From the NCBI GenBank assembly GCA_049487715.1, contig CP150583.1, forward strand, positions 310,001-374,000: a stretch of DNA of 64,000 nucleotides, read 5' to 3'. The stretch comes from Pycnococcus provasolii (taxonomy: Eukaryota > Chlorophyta > Pseudoscourfieldiophyceae > Pseudoscourfieldiales). Positions within the stretch are counted from its first letter, which is position 1, and each line of letters starts with the position of its first letter. The notes beneath the pieces are model-generated. The model was not told the DNA's origin, searched no databases, and worked only from the letters and a program-made list of their open reading frames with translations. Below are positions 47,711 to 58,348 of the stretch, piece by piece. A program made the position numbers and the translations under genes.

Positions 47711-49047
47711 ACTCAACTTCAAGTTCCAGTTCAAGAAAGTGGCCCCTTTCAATTTCAGGAGTAGTGTGCAGCCTTAAGGCGTTAAGGCCTTGCAAGCAAG
47801 CTCGCGCACACAAGCAAGCTTACACACACAAGCAAGCTCACGCACAGCTCACACGCACGAAACGAGAGCAAGAGCAAACTTCCTGTATGCACCACGCTCG
47901 CCACGGTATCACGAGTGTGTCTCGCTCGCTTAGATACACACGCCCAGTACTGATACACGAGTGTATCTGAGTGTGTCTCGACTATAAGTACCACTTAAGC
48001 CAACAAGAATACAACAAGAATACTACTCGCACAACAAGAATACTAGGGTACTCGCTGCTTAAGCCGTTGCGAGCACAGCCTTAAGTGATGCGGAACTTAA
48101 GCACCAACACGGAGGTTCAACAAACGAGCGAGGGATACAAAGTTTCTGTAGGGTACACGCGCAGTGTATGTTCGTTCGTGGGTTCGTTCTGGCGTATAAA
48201 ACCTCCTATAAAACAGATGAAATGAATTTTATTCCGGACTTCCTTTCCTTTCCTTCTTCCCTCGAGGTCGGCTCTGCTTAAGCCTTCTGCGGCCCTTCTC
48301 TTCTGTGCCTCGGCACAAACTCGGCCGAATATTCGCCGATGACCCGTGTGTTCTCTGAAGCTGTTCTGTACCGGGTAAACTTACCTACTTCGGCGTTCGG
48401 CGAGGGTCCAGTGCACTTCCAAGGTGTTTTGGGACCTCGGCTTTTACAGTAAACTTTTTACAGTAGAGGTTGAGGTTTCGATGACACGATTCATGCGCAT
48501 TCGTCATCATATGGAGGCTCCCTTTCTGAAGTAAGACCTCCTGTTTCTTTCTCGTTTCTGATCAGGCGATCATCAGCCATCACTGATCTTCCTGGTTCGC
48601 CTCCGGAGCTTCCTGCGACATTTCCGGTCAGGCAATTGGCTGGCGGTCACAACTTCTTACTGGGTCACAACTTCGTGTGGGCCCCACCTCCCTCTACAGT
48701 AAACCTCCATCTCTATCTGCTCAGGACTCAGGAGGAGGAGGACCAATTCTCCTCCCAACTACTGTAATTGAGGCTCATGGCAGGACTTTAAAGGTATCCC
48801 AATTCTCAACTGGATCCACAAGGGGTTCCGGCACTTCAACCTGCATGCGCCTGTTTCTTGGAGAGTCACTGGCTGTTAAGGTTAGAATGGGCGGGCCCCT
48901 ATTCTTCCTCTTCCTACGTACCTACTGTATACCGTCCCGATGGACCTGAATAGTAGTACTACGATAGTTAAGAAGAGCCATCAAGCGTTGATTGGGCGAC
49001 TCTGGGCTATCATAGTACAGTAGGTGCGTCCCTAGTACGATGGTCTT
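47711..49047. other. Gene-free region left of the repeat island
   Basis: 1.3 kb. Near 47796-47845 there is a CAAGCAAGCT(C/T) repeat with CACACA spacers. CTTAAGCC and ACAACAAGAATACTA boxes recur near 47993-48065. No convincing coding frame, no tRNA and no transposon domain are visible. Confidence 0.5.
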
Positions 49048-49450
49048 TTACTGCTTTATGCATCGAGTTGCACCTAAAGAGGCAGCTTTCTGGGCCGGAC
49101 CTCGGAAGAAGACGAAAAGCCTTCGCAGGGACAGAGATTGAAGAGAATCAGGATTCAGGAAATCGAGCTTCAAAGCTAATGCCAAGATTTGACCCTCCTT
49201 AATAGGAGATCAAAAATAACTAACAAAGATTCCTAACAATATTCTCCCCCCACCAGCAACAGCAAGGCTGAGCACTTCAAGTCACAAGCCGCAGCACAGC
49301 ACGGGGGGGGCGCAGCACAACACGAAGCACAGCTTGGAGGGGGAGGCACGGCAAGACACAACTGTACAGCTAGCGCCATCATTCTTCCCAACACCAACAA
49401 GCTCTCGCAGTGCAAGGTGCTGCGCCATCATCATCAAGTACAAGTTTTCG
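49048..49450. repeat. 403-bp direct repeat, left copy
   Basis: It starts at TTACTGCTTTATGCATCG and ends at CAAGTTTTCG. It matches 53056-53458 base for base as far as can be read by eye, at a constant offset of 4008 bp, with no indel. It contains a G8 run and CAGCA-rich stretches, and no coding frame. The ends are not the TG...CA of a typical LTR, and I found no flanking target duplication. Confidence 0.92.
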
Positions 49451-49905
49451 TGCAAGACACCTCGTCACCTCGAAGCAACGTGTATAGCCAACTCGGCTAG
49501 GAACGGATCAAACGATGAACAGACGTCTCGAGCAAGACACCCGACAACTCGACGCATTGTGTATAGCCAACTCAGCTGGGAACGGATCAAACGATGAACA
49601 GACGTCACGAGCACGACACCTCGTCACCTCGAAGCAACTTGTATAGCCAACTCAGCTGGGAACGGATCAAACGATGAACAGACGTCACGAGCAAGACACC
49701 CGACAACTCGACGCAACTTGTATAGCCAACTCAGCTGGGAACGGATCAAACGATGAACAGACGTCTCGAGCAAGACACCCGACAACTCGACGCATTGTGT
49801 ATAGCCAACTCAGCTGGGAACAGATCAAACGATGAACAGACGTCACCAGCACGACACCTCGTCACCTCGAAGCAACGTGTACAGCCAACTCGGCTGGGAA
49901 GGAGC
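49451..49905. repeat. 79-80-bp tandem array, about 5.7 copies
   Basis: The box GTATAGCCAACTC recurs at 49482, 49561, 49641, 49720, 49799 and (as GTACAGCC) 49879. Two head variants, CCTCGTCACCTCGAAGCAA and CCCGACAACTCGACGCA, are mixed, each followed by GGAACGGATCAAACGATGAACAGACGTC. The last unit is cut where the second array begins. Confidence 0.92.
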
Positions 49906-52757
49906 ACGAGACGATCCGCACGGCGCGCGGCGAGCATGCGTGCTCGTCGATCACGCCGGATCGCAGCTGCCTGCGCATTCTGGAGAGCCTGCCGGCGTGC
50001 GCACGCCCAGCGAACGACAGCTACGGGCAGGAGCACGAGACGCTCCGCACGGCGCGCGGCGAGCATGCGTGCTCGTCGATCACGCCGGATCGCAGCCGCC
50101 TGCGCATTCTTTGAGAGCCCGGCAGCCACGGAGCCGAGGATGCGCAAGCCCAGCGCACGACAGCTACGGGCAGGAGCACGAGACGCTCCGCACGGCGCGC
50201 GGCGAGCATGCGTGCTTGTCGTCCACGCCGGATCGCAGCCGCCTGCGCATTCTGGAGAGCCCGTCAGCCACGGAGCCGAGAATGCGCACGTTCAGCGCAA
50301 CGCACGACAGCCATGGGCAGGAGCACGAGACGCTCCACACGGCGCGCGGCGAGCATGCGTGCTCGTCGATCACGCCGGATCGCAGCTGCCTGCGCATTCT
50401 GGAGAGCCTGCCAGCGTGCGCACGCCCAGCGCACGACAGCTACGGGCAGGAGCACGAGACGCTCCGCACGGCGCGCGGCGAGCATGCGTGCTCGTCGATC
50501 ACGCCGGATCGCAGCCGCCTGCGCATTCTTTGAGAGCCCGGCAGCCACGGAGCCGAGGATGCGCAAGCCCAGCGCACGACAGCTACGGGCAGAAGCACGA
50601 GACGCTCCACACGGCGCGCGGCGAGCATGCGTGCTCGTCGATCACGCCGGATCGCAGCTGCCTGCGCATTCTGGAGAGCCTGCCAGCGTGCGCACGCCCA
50701 GCGCACGACAGCTACGGGCAGGAGCACGAGACGCTCCGCACGGCGCGCGGCGAGCATGCGTGCTCGTCGATCACGCCGGATCGCAGCTGCCTGCGCATTT
50801 GAGAGCCCGGCAGCCTCGGAGCCGAGTATGCGCACGTTCAGCGCAACGCACGACAGCTACGGACAGGAGCACGAGACGCTCCGCACGGCGCGCGGCGAGC
50901 ATGCGTGCTCGTCGATCACGCCGGATCGCAGCTGCCTGCGCATTCTTTGAGAGCCCGTCAGCCACGGAGCCGAGAATGCGCACGTTCAGCGCAATGCGCA
51001 CGTTCAGCGCAACGCACGACAGCCACGGGCAGGAGCACGAGACGCTCCGCACGGCGCGCGGCGAGCATGCGTGCTCGTCGACCACGCCGGATCGCAGCTG
51101 CCTGCGCATTTGAGAGCCCGTCAGCCACGGAGCCGAGAATGCGCACGTTCAGCGCAGCGCACGAGCATGCGTGCTCGTCGATCACGCCGGATCGCAGCTG
51201 CCTGCGCATTCTGGAGAGCCCGCCAACGTGCGCACGCCCAGCGCACGACAGCTACGGGCAGGAGCACGAGACGCTCCACACGGCGCGCGGCGAGCATGCG
51301 TGCTCGTCGATCACGCCGGATCGCAGCTGCCTGCGCATTCTGGAGAGCCCGTCAGCCACGGAGCTGAGGGTGCGCAAGCCCAGCGCACGACAGCTACGGG
51401 CAGGAGCACGAGACGCTCCGCACGGCGCGCGGCGAGCATGCGTGCTCGTCGATCACGCCGGATCGCAGCTGCCTGCGCATTTGAGAGCCCGGCAGCCACG
51501 GAGCCGAGGATGCGCACGTTCAGCGCAACGAACGACAGCCACGGGCAGGAGCACGAGACGCTCCGCACGGCGCGCGGCGAGCATGCGTGCTCGTCGATCA
51601 CGCCGGATCGCAGCTGCCTGCGCATTTGAGAGCCCGGCAGCCACGGAGCCGAGGATGCGCACGTTCCGCGCAACGCACGACAGCCACGGGCAGGAGCACG
51701 AGACGCTCCGCACGGCGCGCGGCGAGCATGCGTGCTCGTCGACCACGCCGGATCGCAGCTGCCTGCGCATTCTTTGAGAGCACGTCAGCCTCGGAGCCAA
51801 GAATGCGCACGTTCAGCGCAGCGCACGATAGCCACGGGCAGGAGCACGAGACGCCCCACACGGCGCGCAGCGAGCATGCGTGCTCGTCGATCACGCCGGA
51901 TCGCAGCTGCCTGCGCATTCGGGAGAGCCTGCCAACGTACGCACGACCAGCGCACGATAGCCACGGGCAGGAGCACGGGACGCTCCACACGGCGCGCGGC
52001 GAGCATGCGTGCTCGTCGATCACGCCGGATCGCAGCTGCCTGCGCATTTTGGAGAGCCCGTCAGCCACGGAGCCGAGAATGCGCACGTTCAGCGCAGCGC
52101 ACGACAGCTACGGGCAGAAGCACGAGACGCCCCACACGGCGCGCGGCGAGCATGCGTGCTCGTCGATCACGCCGGATCGCAGCTGCCTGCGCATTCTTTG
52201 AGAGCACGTCAGCCTCGGAGCCAAGAATGCGCACGTTCAGCGCAGCGCACGATAGCCACGGGCAGGAGCACGAGACGCTCCGCACGGCGCGCGGCGAGCA
52301 TGCGTGCTCGTCGATCACGCCGGATCGCAGCTGCCTGCGCATTCTAGAGAGCCCGCCAACGCGCGCACGCCCAGCGCACGACAGCTACGGGCAGGAGCAC
52401 GAGACGCTCCGCACGGCGCGCGGCGAGCATGCGTGCTCGTCGACCACGCCGGATCGCAGCTGCCTGCGCATTCTGGAGAGCCCGGCAGCCACGGAGCCGA
52501 GGATGCGCAAGCCCAGCGCACGACAGCTACGGGCAGGAGCACGAGATGCTCCGCACGGCGCGCGGCGAGCATGCGTGCTCGTCGACCACGCCGGATCGCA
52601 GCTGCCTGCGCATTCTTTGAGAGCACGTCAGCCACGGAGCCGAGGATGCGCAAGCCCAGCGCACGACAGCTACGGGCAGGAGCACGAGACGCTCCGCACG
52701 GCACGCGGCAAGCACGCATGCTCGTCGATCACGCCGGATCGCAGCTGCCTGCGCAAA
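49906..52757. repeat. Satellite array, 129 and 142-148-bp units, 21 copies
   Basis: The box GAGCATGCGTGCTC recurs 21 times between 49932 and 52710. Spacings are mostly 129 (type A, with AGCCTGCCAGCGTGCGCACG) or 142-148 (type B, with CAGCCACGGAGCCGAG), plus one of 166 and one of 100. The array is GC-rich, and several overlapping long frames arise on both strands. Unit lengths often break the frame, so these are not taken as genes. GAGCA/TGCTC and GATC-ACGCCG-GATC make short stems in each unit. Confidence 0.92.
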
Positions 52758-52893
52758 TTCGGGAGTTCGTCAACCTGACGTTGACAGTGACCGCGGTTAC
52801 ACCGCGTCACGCTCCGCCGAACTTCCACGATCATGGTCCTGGCATATCAGTGCGTTTTGCAAACACACTCCAGACATGAGAATGGCAAGAATG

Positions 52894-53055
52894 GCAAAAG
52901 TTATGGGAAGCCCAGCGCAGAAGCCCCGCGGCCCCGGGATGCGTCTCGAGGAGTGGATCAGCCTCTCGCTGCATTCCCAGGCTCTCATCACCATTATATT
53001 CAATCTGCTGTAACCGCGCGACGCTTTTCTCTATTCCGAGTCCGGCCCACGAAAG
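52894..53055. repeat. 162-bp direct repeat, first copy
   Basis: It starts at GCAAAAGTTATGGG and ends at CCCACGAAAG, directly next to the right 403-bp copy. It matches 53663-53824 at a constant offset of 769 bp with no difference noticed. Confidence 0.9.
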
Positions 53056-53458
53056 TTACTGCTTTATGCATCGAGTTGCACCTAAAGAGGCAGCTTTCTG
53101 GGCCGGACCTCGGAAGAAGACGAAAAGCCTTCGCAGGGACAGAGATTGAAGAGAATCAGGATTCAGGAAATCGAGCTTCAAAGCTAATGCCAAGATTTGA
53201 CCCTCCTTAATAGGAGATCAAAAATAACTAACAAAGATTCCTAACAATATTCTCCCCCCACCAGCAACAGCAAGGCTGAGCACTTCAAGTCACAAGCCGC
53301 AGCACAGCACGGGGGGGGCGCAGCACAACACGAAGCACAGCTTGGAGGGGGAGGCACGGCAAGACACAACTGTACAGCTAGCGCCATCATTCTTCCCAAC
53401 ACCAACAAGCTCTCGCAGTGCAAGGTGCTGCGCCATCATCATCAAGTACAAGTTTTCG
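53056..53458. repeat. 403-bp direct repeat, right copy
   Basis: Second copy of 49048-49450, here immediately preceded by the 162-bp repeat. The apparent identity of the two copies shows a very recent duplication or ongoing conversion. Confidence 0.92.
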
Positions 53459-53662
53459 CCCACCCGCCCACACCGTCGAAAGACAGCTCAAAACAACCTC
53501 GAACGCACGTCGCACTCAGTTCGCAGCATTCTCGGCCGTTCGAAGTTCGTTATACTGCGTTTGCCTGATAATCTCCGCAGTTGACTTGAGGAATGACAGC
53601 GGCAACTCGACCTCAGGGACGAACTTTGAATTGGAATCCGGGGACCCTTGCGGACTACAAGT

Positions 53663-53824
53663 GCAAAAGTTATGGGAAGCCCAGCGCAGAAGCCCCGCGG
53701 CCCCGGGATGCGTCTCGAGGAGTGGATCAGCCTCTCGCTGCATTCCCAGGCTCTCATCACCATTATATTCAATCTGCTGTAACCGCGCGACGCTTTTCTC
53801 TATTCCGAGTCCGGCCCACGAAAG
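53663..53824. repeat. 162-bp direct repeat, second copy
   Basis: Copy of 52894-53055. Together the 162-bp pair brackets 607 bp made of the right 403-bp copy and 204 bp of unique sequence, as if that block had been inserted with duplication of its left flank. Confidence 0.9.
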
Positions 53825-54068
53825 CCGAGCCCTGTCACAGAACTCGCGGGCCTGGGCACCTTCTCCTGTTAACCTGAAACCGGTCAAGATTCTCCAACCT
53901 CATTCGGATTCGTTCGTTATTGGATAGGCCTTGGCCAGATCATTAATCGGGATACAGCACAATGCGAATAATCGTGTGAACTAAACTTAAAGGGACGACC
54001 GATCGTTGGACGAAGTATGTATGTAAACCCAGAAAAAACTTTCCATTACTTAACGAGCGATCTTTGGA

Positions 54069-55769
54069 TCATGGCAGGGGAGGTGCCATTCCAGGCATGA
54101 GCGCCGCTGGAATCGCCATCTGGCCACCACCCGGAGCCGGCGGCGCCTTACCCATGCGGCTCAGGAACATATTCAAGAAGAAGTAAAAGGCGGACGTCTC
54201 GCCGCTTGGCGGCACGGCAGGCATCGGCATGCCGCCGCCAGCAAACATGGACGCAAATAACTGCGCCATTGCCGGGTTGTGCATAGCCGACATGGCGTCC
54301 GTGGGCATTGTCATGAATGGTGGAATGTGGCCTGAAGCAGCGGTGGCGGCGGCGGCGGCGGCAGCAAGTGGTGCGTGATCGGCAGGTGGGATTGGCGGAT
54401 TCGGCGTCGGTGGCACAGCCGCGGCGGATGCGGGCTTCGAGAGTGCCGCTGCTCTCCTCGCGGTTTTCCTCGCCACGACAGGTGTCTCACGAACATTCGT
54501 GTCAGCTTTCAGCGTTGCAACACCCGCAAGTGCCGCTAGCGCTCCGGCGGCATCCTCCTCCTCGTCCGCCGCCCTCGCACGCTTCCACGCCGAGGCTGAC
54601 GGCTCGGAACCGTCCGCTTTCGTAGTCCTCATCGAGCGTGGCAGGGGAGGGGGTGGGGGAGGTCCTCGCCGCGCGGATGCAACGCGCGGGGTTTGCACGG
54701 CGGCATCGTCCCACTGTCGCATTGGCTGCATTGCCGCCGCCGCCGCATTGTCAGTCATGTTAAATCCCTTCCACGAAGTTGGCATCGAAACGTCGAGCGA
54801 AATCACCGCGGCACCTTTCGGGACGTCGTTATTTGCCACGACGCGGATCGGGCCGCTCACTGCCGTGCCGAGAAATGTGTTGTCGGACGGATCGTGTGCT
54901 GCGACGAGCAGGCGAAACTTCTTCGCGCTTGGCTGAGCGGCAGCCGCGCCAGCGAGCGTGGGGTTGTGCGCGCCGTGCAGCTGAATGTGCGGGTGAAACG
55001 GGTGCACGTGCGTGCTCGCCTCGTCGATCGACACGAAGAGGTGTTTGTAGTCCTTACGATCCATCGGGCTAGGAGGCGTCCACTGCGTCCACTGCGGCGG
55101 CGACTCGCCTCCGACGACAGCCGGCGCCGCGGGACTCGCATTGGGATCAGCCCTCGGCGTTGCGGGGCTTGCATTTGGCGGCGCCCGCCGCCCGATGCGC
55201 CCGTAGCGCTTGATGGGCCGGAGCACGCGCCCTTCGCATCCTCGCGTGCAGCACTTACGCGTGACCATCCTCCAGCGGTACGTCGTTTCAGGGCATTTGG
55301 CGTCGCTGGAGCTCGGCGGCGTGACAGGCTCGGGTTCGGCGTACACGAGGTAGATTGAGCATCGCAGCATGGCGCCGTTCACGAGCCTGACGTCGTAAAG
55401 CAGCGTGCCGTCTGACTCGTCGCTCGGCGCAGGTTCTGGGCCAGGCACGAGCTTGGCATCCGCGACGGCGACGCTGTGTGTTCCGTTTGCGGAGCTGAAC
55501 GTGAGCTCCACCTGGTTGTAGCTTCGCTTGCGCTTTCCAAGCTTGTAGCACTCGTACTCCGGTTCTTCTGCTCCTGAGTTCATTTTCGTGAGTGTTTGTT
55601 GTGGCGTCGACGGCGGCAGGGGCGAGTTGGTTGGCGTTGATGAGGACGATAGATTGAATTCTAAGCTGCACGGCATTGACGTCTGCACGGGGCAGAGAGG
55701 GGCGGCCGACGCCGAGACTCCTGCGACGACGGCGCATGATGAAGGTGACGCGGCTGCTGAGGAGGCCAT
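54069..55769 (-). CDS. Possible Ig-fold (Rel/p53-like) DNA-binding regulator
   Basis: 566 residues from ATG 55769. A conserved-looking core begins at ECYKLGKRKRSYNQVELTF and continues with LLYDVRLVNGAMLRCSIYLVY, a Cys/basic patch (MVTRKCCTRGCEGRVLRPIKR), a Pro-rich break, then FRLLVAAHDPSDNTFLG and SGPIRVVANNDVPKG. The last segment (strand, small loop, then S-x-PIRVV) resembles the end of Rel-homology or other p53-like folds, so a transcription factor is possible but not proven. The C-terminal 200 residues are Ala/Pro/Met-rich with a basic ARKTARRAA patch. Alternatively it is a plain algal low-complexity protein. No targeting peptide is clear. Confidence 0.6.
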   Translation of the reverse strand: MASSAAASPSSCAVVAGVSASAAPLCPVQTSMPCSLEFNLSSSSTPTNSPLPPSTPQQTLTKMNSGAEEPEYECYKLGKRKRSYNQVELTFSSANGTHSVAVADAKLVPGPEPAPSDESDGTLLYDVRLVNGAMLRCSIYLVYAEPEPVTPPSSSDAKCPETTYRWRMVTRKCCTRGCEGRVLRPIKRYGRIGRRAPPNASPATPRADPNASPAAPAVVGGESPPQWTQWTPPSPMDRKDYKHLFVSIDEASTHVHPFHPHIQLHGAHNPTLAGAAAAQPSAKKFRLLVAAHDPSDNTFLGTAVSGPIRVVANNDVPKGAAVISLDVSMPTSWKGFNMTDNAAAAAMQPMRQWDDAAVQTPRVASARRGPPPPPPLPRSMRTTKADGSEPSASAWKRARAADEEEDAAGALAALAGVATLKADTNVRETPVVARKTARRAAALSKPASAAAVPPTPNPPIPPADHAPLAAAAAAATAASGHIPPFMTMPTDAMSAMHNPAMAQLFASMFAGGGMPMPAVPPSGETSAFYFFLNMFLSRMGKAPPAPGGGQMAIPAALMPGMAPPLP

Positions 55770-57484
55770 TGTATCCTATTGTATGTACTAGTTTATCTAT
55801 TATATCGAGATATTATTCGTATGCGAGACACACAGTACGGTGAGAACAAGAACGAACGCAAAGTTCCTGTGAAGAGCGAAAAGTAGTAGTAACGTCACGA
55901 AAAAAACAAGAGAAGATTGGGAGGATACATGATTGTGATTGTGAGTGTGATGCTTATAGGAATACCGCCAAGAAACGTGTCGAGCGAACATGAACAACAA
56001 AACAAAACAAAAGAAACAGGCTAACGACAAAAACGGGAACACGCACTTCCCATGCATGGACTGTGCTCTTGAAAACCAAACCCAACAAGACAAGTCTGAC
56101 TCACAACAAGATACAACAAGATACAACAAGGCTGCAAGGTGTGCGTAAGGGCGTGCTACCCACAAGCAACAGTAACAAGAGATACTTACAAGAGCACTTA
56201 CTTACCTACCAGTATGCCAATGGCCGCTTCTTCTTAACCTTTGCTTTGATGAAGAACGATTGATGTGGTTTGTGTTTCTTGGAGAAGTGCGCGCGCCAAA
56301 AGAAACAGTTGCGTCTTCCCCCCCTTGCAAGTTGCCCCTGGAGGCCTGTTGCTTGGCCCTTGGGGGGAACTTGCATTGCCTCTGCAACTGAGGGGTACGA
56401 AAGGAGGCTCAAAGAAAGCTCAGGCAAGTTTCGTGCAAGTTTTCGTGCGCGCGAAACCTTGGCAATCCTCCTCGAGGCTCAGCTGATTGATGCTCGCGGC
56501 CGGCAACTCCCCAGGGGGAGCTCCTTGGAGCGGCCGGCAACTGGCCTCTGCAACTCATTGGAGCTCGCGGCCGGCAACTGGCCTCTGCAACTCTTTAGAG
56601 CTCCTTGGAGCGGCCGGCAACTGGCAATACATAGTACTACCTGTCCGGACAATGTAAGGTTAGGTTGAGCCACGCCAAATATTCCTTCGAGAGTCTGGGC
56701 CTGCTTGCATTAATTGAGAACAGGCCACCCCTTTATGGGTGGGGGGCCCCCAATGGCATGCCTCGCATCCTTCCCCCCCTTCGGCCCTTCTGGGCAGATG
56801 GTGGCAGATGATTGGGGGGAATGAATGATGAAGTTGAATGAAGTTGCATTACCATGTGCCCCTCCATGGTGGTGGTTGAATAGTGCCAATTTTCCAATTT
56901 GACAAACATTTTCCTTGGCGCGAACGAATTCTCCTCATCATTGGCGCTCTTTGCCACTTTGGCAACTTGCAAGATCCCCTCCGCCACCTCCCTCGGCCTT
57001 GCAGCAATGCAGCCTTGTCAGCGAAGCCTACAGTACATATTTGGTCCTCGGCTGTCGGCCTGTCTTCCTCCCAAGGACTCAAGGAGTGTGTCTTCCTTCC
57101 CCCTGGCAGCCTGGCAGCCTGGGCCTAGCTAGGGGGGGGAGTCCATGTTCAAAAAGTTCACCAGGCTGTCCAGTCCAGTCCAGGCGCGATAAGTTACGGC
57201 AACTTGACGAGCACAAGCAACAATGTGTCCGCAAAGGTCGCACCCTAACCCTAACCCTAAACCCTAACACCCCCCCCTTCCCCCAGGGCCCTGAGATGTC
57301 TTCGCCTCCTCCGAGGTTACCCTATCGTCTTTCGTTTTTTTGCGCATGCCGGTCGATCGCCGCGCCCAGTGAGTGACCAGTGACGACGCGCACGGTAACC
57401 AGTGACGACCAGTGAGTGACCAGTGACGACGCCGCCTGCCTCCAGCCTTGTGCAGATACAAATAGACAACGTCTCGCCTTAGTC
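55770..57484. other. Intergenic region with GGCCGGCAACT repeats and telomere-like units
   Basis: 1.7 kb. GGCCGGCAACT occurs at 56498, 56532, 56569 and 56612, within a repeated GAGCTC/CTCTGCAACTC context. A telomere-like run lies at 57243-57268. GTGACCAGTGACGAC boxes repeat near 57373-57430. No convincing gene is seen; frames such as 56915-57376 are compositional. Confidence 0.55.
57243..57268. repeat. Interstitial telomere-like CCCTAA/CCCTAAA units
   Basis: Three CCCTAA units, one extra A (making a CCCTAAA heptamer) and one more CCCTAA. A mixed 6/7-mer run like this differs from the TTAGGGG run at 37744. Confidence 0.85.
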
Positions 57485-58348
57485 ATGCTCTCCTTGAAAC
57501 CACGTCTGTGTTCTTCTTTTGGTTGGTTTCCCAGGACTCGTGGTAGGTACGGCCGGGATAGGTTGGCTGCCGTCCCGTCGCCTGACATCGGAAGAAATTA
57601 CACAGAAGAGCCTGAGTCGTCGCTGGATGGCGAGCCCCCCTGGCGTCTCATGGGACGAACCGTCCAGGAGTCTGACATCATCAAGGAACTTTCGCACGAG
57701 CAAAAACTTCAACTCGCTGTCGGGGCGGTCGCGGACGAAATGCAGACGAGCGAAGAACGCGTGCGTGCGTGTCTAGATAGTCTTGTCACACTCGTGCCTG
57801 ACTTGAAAGAACGCGTCGAACGTAACGAAGTCAGACCAGCAGTTTTGGCGAGGATCGCGGCAGCGGGAGCGGCAAACGTAAGCCTGCGCATCGTGCGACT
57901 CAAGGAGATCTTCCCGGAAGGGGACGTATCGCGAATGTGCTCGCTGAGGCTGTCACTACTCGTCGAACCTGCGACGTCGGACACACACGCGGAAACGGAA
58001 ACGGGAAGCGAGGCGAAGCCTGCCGTGAGGTGGAACAACTTCAACGCTGACACGTCCGTGCGAGGAGATCGACTCGACGACATTGCCGAGAAAGCTGATG
58101 CGTGGAGAGCAGCCATGCCCGCAGACTGCCGCACAGACCGCATGATCTCTGACTTTCCAGACTTGCTGAATTGGAGTCCGGATGAACTTCTCGAGGAAAT
58201 CAGAACGCGATTCGCCAATCAAAATCCATCGGACGTGCTTAGACGCAATCCTCATGTCGCGCACATGCTTGAACGCAACAAAAGAGACTGGGATGTACGT
58301 ATTATACCTTCAACACGAGAAAAAAATAAGCGTGCGCTGCCGCCTTGA
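57485..58348 (+). CDS. mTERF-like helical-repeat protein, organelle leader (tentative)
   Basis: 287 residues from ATG 57485. A basic N-terminus (PRLCSSFGWFPRTRGRYGRD) looks like an organelle leader. The rest has helical repeats with the L-x3-FP-x-D-V-x-R-M-x5-P/L-x-LL flavour of mTERF proteins: IVRLKEIFPEGDVSRMCSL, RLSLLVEP, WRAAMPADCRTDRMISDF, and PDLLNWSPDELLEEI followed by NPHVAHML. mTERF proteins bind nucleic acid in plastids and mitochondria and affect transcription or RNA maturation. The number of repeats is small and the call is by pattern only. A short acidic linker (ETETGSEAK) splits the repeats. Confidence 0.55.
   Translation: MLSLKPRLCSSFGWFPRTRGRYGRDRLAAVPSPDIGRNYTEEPESSLDGEPPWRLMGRTVQESDIIKELSHEQKLQLAVGAVADEMQTSEERVRACLDSLVTLVPDLKERVERNEVRPAVLARIAAAGAANVSLRIVRLKEIFPEGDVSRMCSLRLSLLVEPATSDTHAETETGSEAKPAVRWNNFNADTSVRGDRLDDIAEKADAWRAAMPADCRTDRMISDFPDLLNWSPDELLEEIRTRFANQNPSDVLRRNPHVAHMLERNKRDWDVRIIPSTREKNKRALPP

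Noticed and set aside
49753-52778. Long overlapping frames (about 350 residues) in the satellite on both strands
   Set aside because: They arise from a GC-rich repeat with few stops. Unit lengths of 142-148 and 100 bp break the frame, and no frame is favoured.
49048-53458. LTR retrotransposon made by the 403-bp repeats
   Set aside because: No TG...CA ends, no target-site duplication, no primer-binding site and no gag/pol sequence. Kept only as direct repeats.
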